Assembly (NCBI RefSeq): GCF_039641995.1
Contig: NZ_CP087714.1
Span: 868,001 to 932,000, forward strand
Direction of reading: 5' to 3'
DNA: 64,000 nucleotides
From: Geoglobus acetivorans
GTDB taxonomy: Archaea; Halobacteriota; Archaeoglobi; Archaeoglobales; Archaeoglobaceae
This document shows positions 7,222-16,872 of this stretch, piece by piece. The notes under the pieces were generated by a model. That model made no database searches. It saw only the letters and a program-made list of their open reading frames with translations, and had not been told where the DNA came from. The stretch's first letter is position 1; each line of letters begins with the position of its first letter. The position numbers and the translations under genes were made by a program.

Positions 7222-8274
7222 TCACTGTTCTCTTTCTGACCTCTCTGCTTTCATCTCTTCGTAAATGTCGAGAAATGCCGTGAGTGAGACAGGTATTGCA
7301 AGCTCCGTTGGGAAAGTTATGTATGGGCTGAGATCAACGACAAAATCCGCAAGTCTCAGGACTCCTTTTGGAAGGCCGGTTCTGCTTCCCGCAAAGATTA
7401 CAATTTCGTTTGCTCTCTCGAATGCTCTTTTAAGCTCATCTCTAACGTCCGAGATTTGCTTTCCGGTGGGGTCTGTGGCGATGACAACGTTTTTTCTCCG
7501 TTTTTTATCTCTGAGTGTCTGGAAGAGGTCGTGAACGAGTATTTTCGTTTCCCTGACCTCTCTGGCATAGCTTCTTCTCTGAATGCTGAGCCTTGACAGT
7601 TTGCCTCTCCTCACACCCCTGAGGAATTCAAACAGCTCTTCAGCATCAACATATCCGTAAGGTGCTATTATCAGTTCCTTTATCTCAAACGATTGTGCGT
7701 TTCTTCCAATCCTCTCTCCAATCTCTCTTGCCCCTTTCAAATTCTCAAGATAGGGCGTCTGGACAAAAGAGACCTTCTCAAAGAATCTAAGGCTATTGGC
7801 TTTTTCTGGGGTGTACTTTCTCCTCTCCTCTGCGCCGTCGAGGATGCCGATGAATGTTCTTTCGTTGACGACCTCCACATACACTGCCTTGTCTGGCGAG
7901 TTCAGGTCGACATCCTTGCCACTCATCTCCTGAATCCGCTTTCCAAGCTGAATGCTTATGTCCATGCTGCTGAATCTGTGTTTCAGTCCCCTTCTCGTAG
8001 CTCTGACGGCGAAGGTATCGAACTCCCCCATTGCCTTTACGATTTCTTCTGCTTTTTCGAGGATTCCACTCAGGCTGCTCTCAATCTCAAAAAGGACGGG
8101 TATTGCTCTTTCAACTTCTGGAACCTGTCGGACCTGTTCAAGTTCACCAGAATGGACTATAAGGATTCCGAGATATCCTGCCGGCCTCACTTCTATTTTT
8201 ACGTCATTTATAAGCTCTTTTATGTTCTGTGCGGCAATGTACTCCATTCCTCTCTGTGTTTTTACGAAAATCAT
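7222..8274 (-). CDS. THUMP-SPOUT fusion, putative RNA methyltransferase
   Basis: A protein of about 350 residues with an N-terminal THUMP-type RNA-binding half (VKTQRGMEYIAAQNI through FAVRATRRGLKHRFSSMDI) and a C-terminal half with SPOUT methyltransferase features: VVIATDPTGK, IVIFAGSRTGLPKGVLRLAD, and LSPYITFPTELAIPVSLTAF, where the knotted cofactor site is expected. Archaeal members are annotated as SPOUT-family RNA methylases; the target base is unknown to me. The ATG at 8274 was chosen because a TATA box (CATATAAAA, about 8298-8306 on this strand) would start the transcript almost at this codon; a TTG at 8295 would place the start inside the promoter. Confidence 0.75.
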   Translation of the reverse strand: MIFVKTQRGMEYIAAQNIKELINDVKIEVRPAGYLGILIVHSGELEQVRQVPEVERAIPVLFEIESSLSGILEKAEEIVKAMGEFDTFAVRATRRGLKHRFSSMDISIQLGKRIQEMSGKDVDLNSPDKAVYVEVVNERTFIGILDGAEERRKYTPEKANSLRFFEKVSFVQTPYLENLKGAREIGERIGRNAQSFEIKELIIAPYGYVDAEELFEFLRGVRRGKLSRLSIQRRSYAREVRETKILVHDLFQTLRDKKRRKNVVIATDPTGKQISDVRDELKRAFERANEIVIFAGSRTGLPKGVLRLADFVVDLSPYITFPTELAIPVSLTAFLDIYEEMKAERSEREQ

Positions 8275-8327
8275 TATTGAGTCCGTATCTGTCAAGGTTT
8301 TTTATATGTTCTCCTCTCTTAAGTCTC

Positions 8328-9044
8328 TCATACGATTTTTCTGAACTTGAAGATGGCTCTCCTGAATATTTCGGCAGAGAAAACGAACAGTATCAGCGAG
8401 AAGCCTTCCAGAATCTCGTAAGCATTCTCATCCCCGGCCAGTTTCATCAGTACGGCAAGTGAAAACGTGGCCAAGGACATGGATATGCCCGTCAGTCCAT
8501 CGAGAGAGGGTATGGGAGAGTGTATTATATCTGACTCGATTTTTTTCTCCTTTAGGGTGTAGTAAATCAGTGTGAGGGCTATCGGAAACGAGAATATGTA
8601 TATCATCTCGGACAGCATTGCGATAAATCTGATTGATCCTCTGAAGTGGTAGGACTCTACGGAGATGAGCCAGAAGACGCCGAGGTAAATTAGCGGAAGA
8701 CCAACTCTGTTGAGATTCACGCTTTCCACGTCAAAATTAAGGAATTTGAGCAGTTTAATGCACCCGTAGGTGTGTATTGTTATCGAGACCGGGACAACCA
8801 GCAGGATATATGTGAGGAGGGTTATCCTGTCTATATCAAAGTGGATCAGGCCGAACTCTTCGACAAGCTCCAGAAATTCCGAGAGGATTATTACCAGAAA
8901 TACTGAGGAGGTGAGGAGAAAATATGTGGTTACGAATTTCCAGACCTCTGGATTGAGCAGCTTCTCTCTCCTGCTGTTGAGTATCAGTACCGTGAAAAAG
9001 TAGGCTGTCAGGATGGAGATTGTGGGTATGACTGAAATGTTCAT
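8328..9044 (-). CDS. Seven-helix membrane protein of unknown function
   Basis: A 238-residue integral membrane protein with about seven hydrophobic segments spread over its full length and short charged loops (for example NSRREKLLNPEVWK after helix 1 and FRRAIFKFRKIV at the cytoplasmic C-terminus). The topology resembles archaeal membrane sensors of the DUF-type seven-helix group, but I recognise no specific family motif. It diverges from ftr across a 110 bp spacer, and lies 54 bp upstream of the THUMP-SPOUT gene on the same strand. Confidence 0.6.
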   Translation of the reverse strand: MNISVIPTISILTAYFFTVLILNSRREKLLNPEVWKFVTTYFLLTSSVFLVIILSEFLELVEEFGLIHFDIDRITLLTYILLVVPVSITIHTYGCIKLLKFLNFDVESVNLNRVGLPLIYLGVFWLISVESYHFRGSIRFIAMLSEMIYIFSFPIALTLIYYTLKEKKIESDIIHSPIPSLDGLTGISMSLATFSLAVLMKLAGDENAYEILEGFSLILFVFSAEIFRRAIFKFRKIV

Positions 9045-9154
9045 TGAAAGTTTCTAAACTTTATATTTTAATATGTCTTTCGTTAAACAGAGAGTCGGCG
9101 AAAAATTTCAAAAGATTAATATTGTTTTTTGCCGAAAGCTTTCTGGTGGTTTTA
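9045..9154. promoter_or_regulatory. Divergent promoter region of ftr and the membrane protein gene
   Basis: The 110 bp spacer is AT-rich. It contains two TATA-like stretches on the + strand (TTTATATTTTAATATG near 9059 and AAGATTAATATTG near 9112); the second is correctly placed for ftr with a short leader, and GGTGG at 9146-9150 is a ribosome binding site 4 bases before the ATG at 9155. The first could serve either direction. No clear operator palindrome was seen. Confidence 0.5.
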
Positions 9155-10048
9155 ATGAAGGTGAACGGAGTTGAGGTTGAGGAGACTTTTGCAGAAGCTT
9201 TTGATATAAAGATCGCGAGGGTCTTGATAACTGCCTACGACTACGACTGGGCTCACGTGGCCGCAAACGAGGCAACCGGTTTTGGAACTTCTGTGATCAT
9301 GTGCCCTGCCGAGGCAGGAATCGAGAAAAGAGCCCTACCGTCTGAGACCCCGGACGGGAGACCGGGTTACTACATCCAGATCTGCCACATGAGCAAGAAG
9401 GGTCTCGAACAGCAGCTGCTTGCAAGACTCGGCCAGTGTGTTCTCACCGCACCAACAACAGCGGTGTTCAACGGCCTGCCTGATGCGGAAGAGAAGTTCG
9501 ACACTGGAAACAAGCTCAGGTTCTTTGCCGATGGCTTTGAAAAACAGGTGGATGTTGGTGGCAGAAAGATGTGGGCAATCCCGATGATGGAGGGCGATTT
9601 CCTCATTGAAAATGACATAGGTTACGTTAACGGAATTGCAGGAGGAAACTTCTTCATAATGGGTGAAACCCAGCCTTCAGCTCTCGCTGCTGCAAAGGCA
9701 GCGGTTCAGGCCATTGCGGATGTTGAGGGAGTTATCACACCATTCCCTGGAGGGATAGTAGCTTCAGGTTCCAAGGTTGGAGCTAACAAGTACAAGTTCC
9801 TGAACGCAACAACCAATGAGAAGTTCGCGCCAAGCATAAGGGAGCAGGTTCCGGAAACCCACGTTCCAGAGGGCGTTAAAGCGATTTACGAAATCGTCAT
9901 AAACGGAATCAGCGTTGAGGCAATCAAGGAAGCAACGAGAGTTGGAATTGAAGCGGCAACGAAGATACCTGGAGTTGTGAAAATAACAGCTGGAAATTAC
10001 GGAGGAAAGCTTGGAAAGCATCTCATTCATCTGAATGAGCTGTTCTGA
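9155..10048 (+). CDS. ftr: Formylmethanofuran:H4MPT formyltransferase
   Basis: Ftr moves the formyl group between methanofuran and tetrahydromethanopterin in the C1 pathway, which Archaeoglobales use for CO2 reduction or acetyl oxidation. From ATG 9155 the protein is 297 residues, exactly the family length, opening with MKVNGVEVEETFAEAF. Conserved blocks include EATGFGTSVIMCPAEAGIE, SETPDGRPG, GQCVLTAPTTAVFNGLP, TPFPGGIVASGSKVG and KITAGNYGGKLGKH. The frame is open upstream to 9044, but that stretch is low-complexity promoter sequence and was excluded. It is a single gene with its own promoter and a T-rich end (10055-10075). Confidence 0.96.
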   Translation: MKVNGVEVEETFAEAFDIKIARVLITAYDYDWAHVAANEATGFGTSVIMCPAEAGIEKRALPSETPDGRPGYYIQICHMSKKGLEQQLLARLGQCVLTAPTTAVFNGLPDAEEKFDTGNKLRFFADGFEKQVDVGGRKMWAIPMMEGDFLIENDIGYVNGIAGGNFFIMGETQPSALAAAKAAVQAIADVEGVITPFPGGIVASGSKVGANKYKFLNATTNEKFAPSIREQVPETHVPEGVKAIYEIVINGISVEAIKEATRVGIEAATKIPGVVKITAGNYGGKLGKHLIHLNELF

Positions 10049-10447
10049 TTCCCGGATTTTTTAATATTTTTATTTGGACAGTCAGTACCGGTAGAATAGA
10101 ACTTGATGGTTTTTGGGAGTCTTTTATGTTTGAACTCAGATAATCCCTGCTGGATGATCTCAATACTGCCTAAAAAGCACTCTACCGAATTTCATGCATT
10201 TTTTGATCTGGGACAGTATCATGCTTGAAAAATCGAAATTTCCGGTTTCAGGTAAACGTCTATTGAGAGGAACAACTCAGAATGCAGCTTCCTGAATTGA
10301 GATATGGTTGTGGGCTCCTGCAAGGGTGAACCGGGGAATTTGTGTTATCCTGCCGGGACACCGGTTCGAATTTTTTCAGAATTTTTTCACTTTTTTCACC
10401 GATTCGATATCACAAGTATTAAATTTTCATGAGCGGTATCATGTAGG
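10049..10447. other. 399 bp intergenic region before the PolD large subunit gene
   Basis: No open frame with coding character was found on either strand. The region begins with a T-rich stretch that probably ends the ftr transcript (10055-10075). Near its right end are three T6 runs starting at 10371, 10382 and 10391, about one helical turn apart, then a TATA-like TATTAAAT at 10417-10424 that would start transcription very near the ATG at 10448. The middle (10080-10360) shows nothing recognisable. Confidence 0.5.
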
Positions 10448-13400
10448 ATGATCATCACTCTTGACAAATTCTTCCCGCTCTTCGATGATGGTTCGCGAGA
10501 TGAGGCTGCTGAAATCAACTTCAAGCTGTACGAAGAAATACGCAGGTATCACGAATCCCTTTTGAGAGAGCTTGAGAGGCTGTATAAGATTGCAGAAAGG
10601 GCAAGAAGCCTCGGCCTCGATCCAAAACCGCATGTTGAGATACCTGTTGCGAGAAACATGGCTGAGAGAGTCGAAAAGCTTCTCGATATAAATGGGATTG
10701 CCAGAAAAATTGAAGATTATGAAAATGCGGGCCTCTCAAGAGTTGAAATATGCTTCAGAATCGCCAAGGACATCGTCTCCGGAGAATTTGGAAACCTTGA
10801 CAAGGAGACGGCTATGGATAAGGCTGTCAGGGCAGCTGTCGCGATTCAGACAGAGGGTGTTGTTGCGGCTCCGATTGAGGGCATAGCCAAAATAAGGCTG
10901 GACAGAAATCTCGATGGTAGTGAATTCGTCAAGATATACTATGCCGGGCCAATAAGGAGTGCAGGCGGAACAGCCCAGGTCATCTCTGTTCTCGTTGCTG
11001 ACTATGTGAGGCGGTTGCTTGGGCTGAACAGATACATTCCGACAGAAGAGGAGATATTAAGGTACTGTGAGGAAATCCCGCTTTACAAGAAGGTGGCGAA
11101 CCTCCAGTATCTTCCGAGCGATGACGAAATCAGGCTGATAGTTGAAAACTGCCCTGTGTGCATCGACGGTGAGCCTACGGAAGATGCTGAGGTGTCCGGC
11201 TACAGAAATCTTCCGAGAGTGGAGACGAACAGGGTCAGGGGTGGAATGGCGCTGGTCATAGCAGAGGGTATTGCCCTGAAAGCCCCCAAGCTTAAGAAGA
11301 TCGTTGATAAAATCAAAATTGATGGGTGGGAATGGCTTGACAAGCTCATTAACAAGGACAGTGGGGGGAGTGAGACAAAAGATGAAAGCAAGGATGCAGT
11401 GAAACCGAAAGACAAGTATCTCGCTGACATTGTTGCAGGAAGACCGGTTTTCAGCCATCCATCGAGAAAAGGAGGATTCAGGCTGAGGTATGGGAGGGCG
11501 AGAAATTCCGGTTTTGCGACTGTGGGCCTGAATCCTGCAACAATGGTCATTGCGGGAGGGTTTATTGCAATCGGCACACAGCTTAAAGTCGAAAGGCCTG
11601 GAAAGGCTGGCAGTGTAATCCCCGTAACGAGCATCGATGGTCCCACCGTACGGCTTAAGAATGGGGATGTTGTTAGGGTCAATTCATACGATGAGGCGGT
11701 GAAAATCCGAGATTCAGTCGAGAAGATTCTGGATATGGGCGAGATACTCATAAACTTTGGAGATTTTCTGGAAAACAATCACCCTCTGATTCCTGCAGGC
11801 TACTGCTATGAGTGGTGGGTACAGGAAGTCAGGGGGAAGATACCGGAGAGTGATTACACCCGAATTGATGAGGATACTGCGTTATCGCTGTGTGATAATT
11901 ACGGAGTCCCGCTGCACCCCGATTACACGTACCTCTGGCATGACATCTCTGCTGAGGATGCCCTCTACCTCAGGGATTACATAGTGAAAAATGGAAAGAT
12001 TGAGGGCAAGTACGGCAAAAGCTCTCTCATCATAAAGTTTGACAGAAAAGCCAAGGAAATTCTGGAAGACCTGCTCGTTGAGCATAAAATCCGGGAGGGA
12101 TACATCGTTCTGGAGCGCTGGAAGGTTCTGGCGAGATGCCTTGGACTGAATGAGGATCTGAAAATTCAGAAAGATGTGAAGCTTGATGAGCTTGGAGAAC
12201 ATCCAGACGGACTTGAATTTGCAAGAAAAGCTTCATGTATAGATATTCGGGCCAAAGCACCTTCGAGAATTGGGGCAAGAATGGGAAGACCCGAAAAATC
12301 GAAGGAAAGAATGATGTCTCCTGCTCCTCACATGCTCTTTCCACTTGGGGAGGCAGGAGGAAAGACGAGAGACCTGAAAAAGGCAGTGGATTACACCAAA
12401 GGTTACAATGCGACAAAGGGAGAGATTGAGGTCGAACTCCCGCTGAGAGCATGCCCAGAATGCGGAAGAGAAAGCTTCTACCTCAAATGCAGCTGCGGGG
12501 CTTTTACCGAGCAGCACTACCTCTGTCCCGCCTGCGGGATACGAACGAGGGATGAGGTCTGTGAGAGGTGCGGGAGAGAGACAACAGGTTACAAGCTCTG
12601 GAAGGTAAACGTCAGAGAGCTATACCACAGGGCGCTTGAAAATATTGGCGAGAGAGACAGTAATGGCACGATAAAGGGTGTAATCGGGCTTACTTCCAGA
12701 AATAAATTCCCTGAAAGGATGGAGAAGGGGATACTCAGGGCGAAAAACAAGGTTTACGTGTTTAAAGATGGTACAGTCAGATATGATATGACCGATCTGC
12801 CCGTAACTCATTTCAGGCCTAAGGAGATTGGTTTAACTGTTGAGAAATTAAAGGAGCTCGGATATGAGTATGATTACCTCGGAAATGACCTCCGGAATGA
12901 GGATCAGATTGTTGAACTGAAACCCCAGGACCTGATTCTTTCGAAAAGTGCCGGGGAGTATCTGTTCAGGGTTAGCAAATTCGTTGATGAGCTACTTGTC
13001 AAATTCTATGGCCTTGAGCCGTTTTACAATGCTGAAAAGCCTGAGGATTTAATAGGCCATCTTGTGATAGGCCTTGCACCCCACACCTCTGCTGGAGTTC
13101 TTGGAAGGATAATTGGCTTTGCTGACGTGAATGCGGGCTACGCACACCCTTACTTCCATGCCGCAAAGAGGAGGAATTGTGATGGGGATGAAGACTGCGT
13201 TATGCTTCTCATGGACGGTCTGCTCAACTTCTCGCGAGAATTCCTTCCTGACAAGAGAGGCGGCCAGATGGATGCTCCCCTCGTTCTGACGGCAATACTC
13301 GATCCGAAGGAGGTTGATGGCGAGGTCCACAACATGGATGTAACAGACAGCTATCCTCTGGAGTTTTACCTGGCGACTTTGAGATGTGCACATCCCAAAG

Positions 13401-13930
13401 AATTTTCAGGAGTCATTGAAAGGGTCGAGGACAGGCTCGGGGATGAGAGAAAGTATTTCGGGCTGAAATTCACCCACGACACTGATGATATCGCTCTTGG
13501 TATCAAAAGCAGTGCTTACAAGACTCTGAAGTCTATGCAGGATAAGGTGAGCCATCAAATGGAGCTGGCGAGAAAGATACGGGCTGTTGATGAACATGAT
13601 GTTGCTGAACGAGTTATAAAAACCCATTTTCTGCCGGACATCATAGGTAACCTCAGAGCATTTTCGAGGCAGGAGTTCAGGTGTGTGAACTGCAACCAGA
13701 AGTTCAGAAGAATTCCTCTGGCGGGCAAGTGTACGAGGTGTGGTGGTTCTCTGACGCTCACAGTTCATGAAGGCTCGATAGTGAAGTACCTTGACCTTTC
13801 AAAAACCCTTGCCGAAACGTACAATGTGAGCGACTACACCAGACAGAGGATAAGGCTGATTGAGGTGGAGACACAGTCTCTGTTTGAAAGCGAGCTGAAA
13901 AGACAGATAAAAATTGATGAGTTCTTTTAA
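10448..13930 (+). CDS. polC: DNA polymerase D large subunit DP2
   Basis: DP2 is the catalytic subunit of the archaeal replicative polymerase PolD, related in fold to two-barrel RNA polymerases. The 1160-residue length is normal and no intein interrupts it. Zinc-binding cysteine sets appear near residue 237 (CPVC), near 675-715 (CPECG, CSCG, CPACG, CERCG) and near 1077-1100 (CVNC, CTRCGG). The catalytic acidic motif is NCDGDED near residue 910, followed by [13 protein letters not shown]. The last eight residues, QIKIDEFF, fit a PCNA-interacting peptide. The small subunit gene is not in the window. Transcription is probably nearly leaderless from 10417-10424. Confidence 0.97.
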   Translation: MIITLDKFFPLFDDGSRDEAAEINFKLYEEIRRYHESLLRELERLYKIAERARSLGLDPKPHVEIPVARNMAERVEKLLDINGIARKIEDYENAGLSRVEICFRIAKDIVSGEFGNLDKETAMDKAVRAAVAIQTEGVVAAPIEGIAKIRLDRNLDGSEFVKIYYAGPIRSAGGTAQVISVLVADYVRRLLGLNRYIPTEEEILRYCEEIPLYKKVANLQYLPSDDEIRLIVENCPVCIDGEPTEDAEVSGYRNLPRVETNRVRGGMALVIAEGIALKAPKLKKIVDKIKIDGWEWLDKLINKDSGGSETKDESKDAVKPKDKYLADIVAGRPVFSHPSRKGGFRLRYGRARNSGFATVGLNPATMVIAGGFIAIGTQLKVERPGKAGSVIPVTSIDGPTVRLKNGDVVRVNSYDEAVKIRDSVEKILDMGEILINFGDFLENNHPLIPAGYCYEWWVQEVRGKIPESDYTRIDEDTALSLCDNYGVPLHPDYTYLWHDISAEDALYLRDYIVKNGKIEGKYGKSSLIIKFDRKAKEILEDLLVEHKIREGYIVLERWKVLARCLGLNEDLKIQKDVKLDELGEHPDGLEFARKASCIDIRAKAPSRIGARMGRPEKSKERMMSPAPHMLFPLGEAGGKTRDLKKAVDYTKGYNATKGEIEVELPLRACPECGRESFYLKCSCGAFTEQHYLCPACGIRTRDEVCERCGRETTGYKLWKVNVRELYHRALENIGERDSNGTIKGVIGLTSRNKFPERMEKGILRAKNKVYVFKDGTVRYDMTDLPVTHFRPKEIGLTVEKLKELGYEYDYLGNDLRNEDQIVELKPQDLILSKSAGEYLFRVSKFVDELLVKFYGLEPFYNAEKPEDLIGHLVIGLAPHTSAGVLGRIIGFADVNAGYAHPYFHAAKRRNCDGDEDCVMLLMDGLLNFSREFLPDKRGGQMDAPLVLTAILDPKEVDGEVHNMDVTDSYPLEFYLATLRCAHPKEFSGVIERVEDRLGDERKYFGLKFTHDTDDIALGIKSSAYKTLKSMQDKVSHQMELARKIRAVDEHDVAERVIKTHFLPDIIGNLRAFSRQEFRCVNCNQKFRRIPLAGKCTRCGGSLTLTVHEGSIVKYLDLSKTLAETYNVSDYTRQRIRLIEVETQSLFESELKRQIKIDEFF

Positions 13931-13932
13931 CC

Positions 13933-14805
13933 ATGACGGTAATGGTATTCGGTGCCGGAGCGCTGGGAAGCCTGATTGGAGCACTTATCCTGAAATCGGG
14001 TCAGGATGTGGTTTTTATCGCGAGGGGGGAACAGTACAGAGTATTGAAAGAGAGAGGGCTGAAAATTAGTGGACTGATGGACGAAGAATTTGAGGTAGAG
14101 GTGTACGACAGACCCGTTGATGCTGATCTTGTTTTTCTCACCGTGAAAGCCTATGACACTGAAAAAGCGGCTGAACTGCTGAGAGATGTGAGTTTTGATG
14201 GAATATGCAGTCTTCAGAATGGGGTGGGGAACGAGGACATTTTGTCAGGCTATTTCAGTGCAGTCGTTGGAGGAGTTACAACCTACGGGGCAAACCTGAA
14301 GGAACCGGGCCATGTGGTGTATGCGGGAGAGGGCATGACTTTTCTGGGAGACTGGAAGGGAAATGCTGCCCATAATTTTGCAGACGTTATGGAAAAAGCC
14401 GGGATGAATGTGGAGGTTGTTGGCGACATTGGAAAAAGAATCTGGGAAAAGGCTGCGATAAATGCGGTAATAAACCCACTCACAGCCATTTGCAGGGTCA
14501 GAAACGGCAAAATAGTGGAAATTCCTCAGATATGGACCATTGCGAAAAAAATAGCTGGAGAATGTGAGGCAATTCTTGGAAGGATGGGTTTTCATGTTGA
14601 TGTTGAGAATGTAGCGAGGGATGTGGCGTTGAGAACGTCGGAGAACAGGTCTTCAATGCTTCAGGATGTCGAGAAAGGCAAGAGGACCGAGGTAGAGTTT
14701 ATAAATGGAGCTTTCGTCAGAAAGGGCAGGGAGCTCGGGATTGATGCCATCTACAATGAGATGATGGTCAATCTTGTAAGGGGGATGGAACTTGGAATGG
14801 ATTGA
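13933..14805 (+). CDS. panE: Ketopantoate reductase family protein
   Basis: A 290-residue NADP-dependent 2-dehydropantoate 2-reductase-like enzyme; in archaea this reaction makes pantoate for coenzyme A. The N-terminus has the dinucleotide motif FGAGALGSLIGA, and the C-terminal domain has WEKAAINAVINPLTAICRV with the catalytic lysine and SSMLQDVEKGKRTEVEFI, which contains the catalytic/binding glutamate. It begins 3 bp after polC and probably shares its transcript. Paralogues in the family act on other 2-keto acids, so the symbol is given with some reserve. Confidence 0.85.
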   Translation: MTVMVFGAGALGSLIGALILKSGQDVVFIARGEQYRVLKERGLKISGLMDEEFEVEVYDRPVDADLVFLTVKAYDTEKAAELLRDVSFDGICSLQNGVGNEDILSGYFSAVVGGVTTYGANLKEPGHVVYAGEGMTFLGDWKGNAAHNFADVMEKAGMNVEVVGDIGKRIWEKAAINAVINPLTAICRVRNGKIVEIPQIWTIAKKIAGECEAILGRMGFHVDVENVARDVALRTSENRSSMLQDVEKGKRTEVEFINGAFVRKGRELGIDAIYNEMMVNLVRGMELGMD

Positions 14806-15253
14806 TGTGTTTGTGCTGTCGATGCTGCCGGTCTCTGAACTGAGAGGTGCGATACCCTACGCGATTGTAAAAGGCTTTTCTCCGGGGGAAGCATACATCG
14901 TGAGCGTTGTGGGCAATTTTATTCCTGTGCCTTTGATAATCTTTCTTCTTGGGAGACTTGATGGCTTTTTCAGGAAACTGCCTGTTCTTGGCAGGATATA
15001 TATGTTCGCGCTGGGTTTGGCGGACAAAAGGAGGGAGAAGGTGGAGAAATATGGCTATCTTGGTCTCACACTCTTTGTCGCCATACCGCTTCCCGTTACA
15101 GGTGCCTGGACTGGCAGTCTGATAGCATTTCTCCTTGGCATGAACAGGGTAAAGGCAACGCTGTTCATTCTTGCGGGGATACTCATAGCAGGTATCATAG
15201 TTCTCTCTGCATCTACCGGTGTCTGGATTGCCTATACCGGGCTGATGGGATAG
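14792..15253 (+). CDS. COG2426 small multidrug export family membrane protein
   Basis: A 153-residue membrane protein of the PF06695 (Sm_multidrug_ex, COG2426) type. Typical features are the early SELRGAIPYAI stretch after a short hydrophobic segment, VVGNFIPVPLIIFLLG, and a re-entrant-like IPLPVTGAWTGSLIAFLLGM in the second half. The start is the TTG at 14792, with GGGGG upstream (about 14780) as ribosome binding site, overlapping the end of the preceding gene by 14 bp. The export role is a family label; no substrate is established. Confidence 0.8.
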   Translation: MEWIDVFVLSMLPVSELRGAIPYAIVKGFSPGEAYIVSVVGNFIPVPLIIFLLGRLDGFFRKLPVLGRIYMFALGLADKRREKVEKYGYLGLTLFVAIPLPVTGAWTGSLIAFLLGMNRVKATLFILAGILIAGIIVLSASTGVWIAYTGLMG

Positions 15254-15443
15254 ATACAGGTCTCGTGAGTATATTTTAAATAATTTATCATTCTAAATTT
15301 ATAATAGGTTTCAGCTCAAAAAAGCATTTTTGGGCCCCAATTCGGTTGAAAATCCGTTTCTATTGCTTTTTCAGAGAAACATGAAGAAGGTAAAAATATT
15401 TAAAACCACTTGCTCAGAGTTGCCTTTAAGCAGGGTGATGGTG

Positions 15444-15971
15444 ATGACTGCAGACCTTCCAGTAAAGGAAATAATGACCAGGGAAGTATGCACAGTCTCA
15501 AAAAATGAATCTGTGCTTAATGCTTCGAGGAAAATGATTGAATGTGGAGTGGGTAGCGTTGTTGTGGTTGAAGATTCCAAACCCGTTGGTATTGTTACTG
15601 AGAGGGACATAATCACCAAGGTTGTTGCCCGGAACAGGGTTCCGGCGGATGTACTGGTTGAGGAAATAATGAGCTATCCTGTTATAACCGTATCTCCAAA
15701 CACGAGCACAAGAGAGGCTGGCACGATCATGCTCAAAAAGGGCATAAGGAGATTGCCCGTCATTAATGGCGATGAGCTTGTTGGAATTGTGACCGATACT
15801 GATCTGCTCTCTTACTCAATCGATCTTGGCGAGTACATGGGGCTGATAAGGGAAGAGCAGTATGTGGTTGATGAGCCGGAAATCGGAAAATGTGAGATTT
15901 GCGGAAGAATTGCTGAGCTGAGAGATGCGGATGGAATGAGGGTTTGTGAGGACTGTTATGAAACTCTCTGA
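15444..15971 (+). CDS. Paired CBS-domain protein with zinc ribbon tail
   Basis: A 175-residue protein made of two CBS domains (VKEIMTREVCTVSKNESV onward and VEEIMSYPVITVSPNTST onward), which form one adenine-nucleotide-binding module, followed by a C-terminal zinc ribbon (CEICG...CEDC). Such proteins sense the energy state in the cytoplasm, but partners vary. The ATG at 15444 is used; another at 15438 is possible. The frame upstream to 15330 lacks homology. It is followed 12 bp later by a four-CBS protein, so the two are likely co-expressed. Confidence 0.85.
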   Translation: MTADLPVKEIMTREVCTVSKNESVLNASRKMIECGVGSVVVVEDSKPVGIVTERDIITKVVARNRVPADVLVEEIMSYPVITVSPNTSTREAGTIMLKKGIRRLPVINGDELVGIVTDTDLLSYSIDLGEYMGLIREEQYVVDEPEIGKCEICGRIAELRDADGMRVCEDCYETL

Positions 15972-15983
15972 AGAGGGATTCTG

Positions 15984-16868
15984 ATGCCAAACAACAGGAG
16001 GAATTCCAAATTTGGAAGTGTGATGGAGATAGCATCTATAAACGCAATAACGATCCCCCCAACGTCAACGATAATGACCTCCATGAAGACCATGATTAAA
16101 TACAGTTTCAGGAGGGTCCCGATAGCCGATGCAGGGACACGGAGGCTCGAGGGGATTGTAACGAGCATGGACATCCTCAACTTTCTGGGAGGGGGAGAGA
16201 AACACAGGCTCGTTAAGGAGAGATACCTCGGGAACCTGATTGCAGCCATAAATGAAGAGGTCAGGGAAATTATGGAAAAGAACGTTCTCTCGATCCCTGT
16301 GTCAAGTTCCTGGGAGGATGCCCTGAACACCATGCTTGAGAACAACGTTGGTGGCGTACCTGTCGTGGATGACGAGGAGAGTGTTGTGGGCATCATCACG
16401 GAAAGAGACCTGATGACCTTCCTCGCCTCCCAGACAAAATGCGATGGGCAGGTTTCTGAGTTCATGACGAGGGGCGTCATTACTGCAGAGCCGAAGATGA
16501 CAATAGAGGAAGCAATGAAGCTGATGGTCCAGAAGAAGTTCAGAAGACTTCCTGTTGTTAAGGATGGAGTTCTCATAGGCCTCATTACGGCCACGTCGCT
16601 GGTTCATTACTTTTCGGGCGAAGCTTTCAAAAAGCTCATAACCGGAAATGCAAAGGACGTTCTCACCCAGCCATTGACCGCAATCCTGAACAACGAAAAC
16701 GTGCTTAAATACCGCGAACCTCTCGTCGTCAGACCTAATGCGAAGATATCGGATGTTGTGAGAAGAATGATAGACAGCAACCAGTCCTCTGCGCTTGTTG
16801 TCGATAATGAGCTTGTGGGCATCATAACTGAAAGAGACCTGATGAGAGCGTTATGTTCGTCGAAATAA
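15984..16868 (+). CDS. Four-CBS-domain protein
   Basis: A 294-residue protein composed almost entirely of four CBS domains. Each repeat ends in the recognisable strand-helix unit GIVTSMDIL, GIITERDLM, GLITATSLV and GIITERDLM, and starts with a short target-like segment (for example VREIMEKNVLSIPV, VSEFMTRGVITAEP). No catalytic domain is attached. Two Bateman modules imply two ligand sites, probably for adenine nucleotides. It ends 4 bp before the RNA ligase gene, which suggests one transcript; whether it regulates the ligase is speculation. Confidence 0.87.
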   Translation: MPNNRRNSKFGSVMEIASINAITIPPTSTIMTSMKTMIKYSFRRVPIADAGTRRLEGIVTSMDILNFLGGGEKHRLVKERYLGNLIAAINEEVREIMEKNVLSIPVSSSWEDALNTMLENNVGGVPVVDDEESVVGIITERDLMTFLASQTKCDGQVSEFMTRGVITAEPKMTIEEAMKLMVQKKFRRLPVVKDGVLIGLITATSLVHYFSGEAFKKLITGNAKDVLTQPLTAILNNENVLKYREPLVVRPNAKISDVVRRMIDSNQSSALVVDNELVGIITERDLMRALCSSK

Positions 16869-16872
16869 GAAA

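Noticed and set aside
9155-10048. First thought to be methenyl-H4MPT cyclohydrolase (mch)
   Set aside because: The length of 297 and blocks such as GTSVIMCPAEAG and TPFPGGIVASGSKVG belong to formyltransferase Ftr, not Mch.
11200-11778. Antisense frame of 192 codons inside the PolD gene
   Set aside because: Its composition is that of a mirror frame of a GC-biased gene, and the PolD frame is fully conserved across it.
10448-13930. Possible intein in the PolD large subunit
   Set aside because: The protein has normal length and continuous domains; no intein splice motifs were seen.
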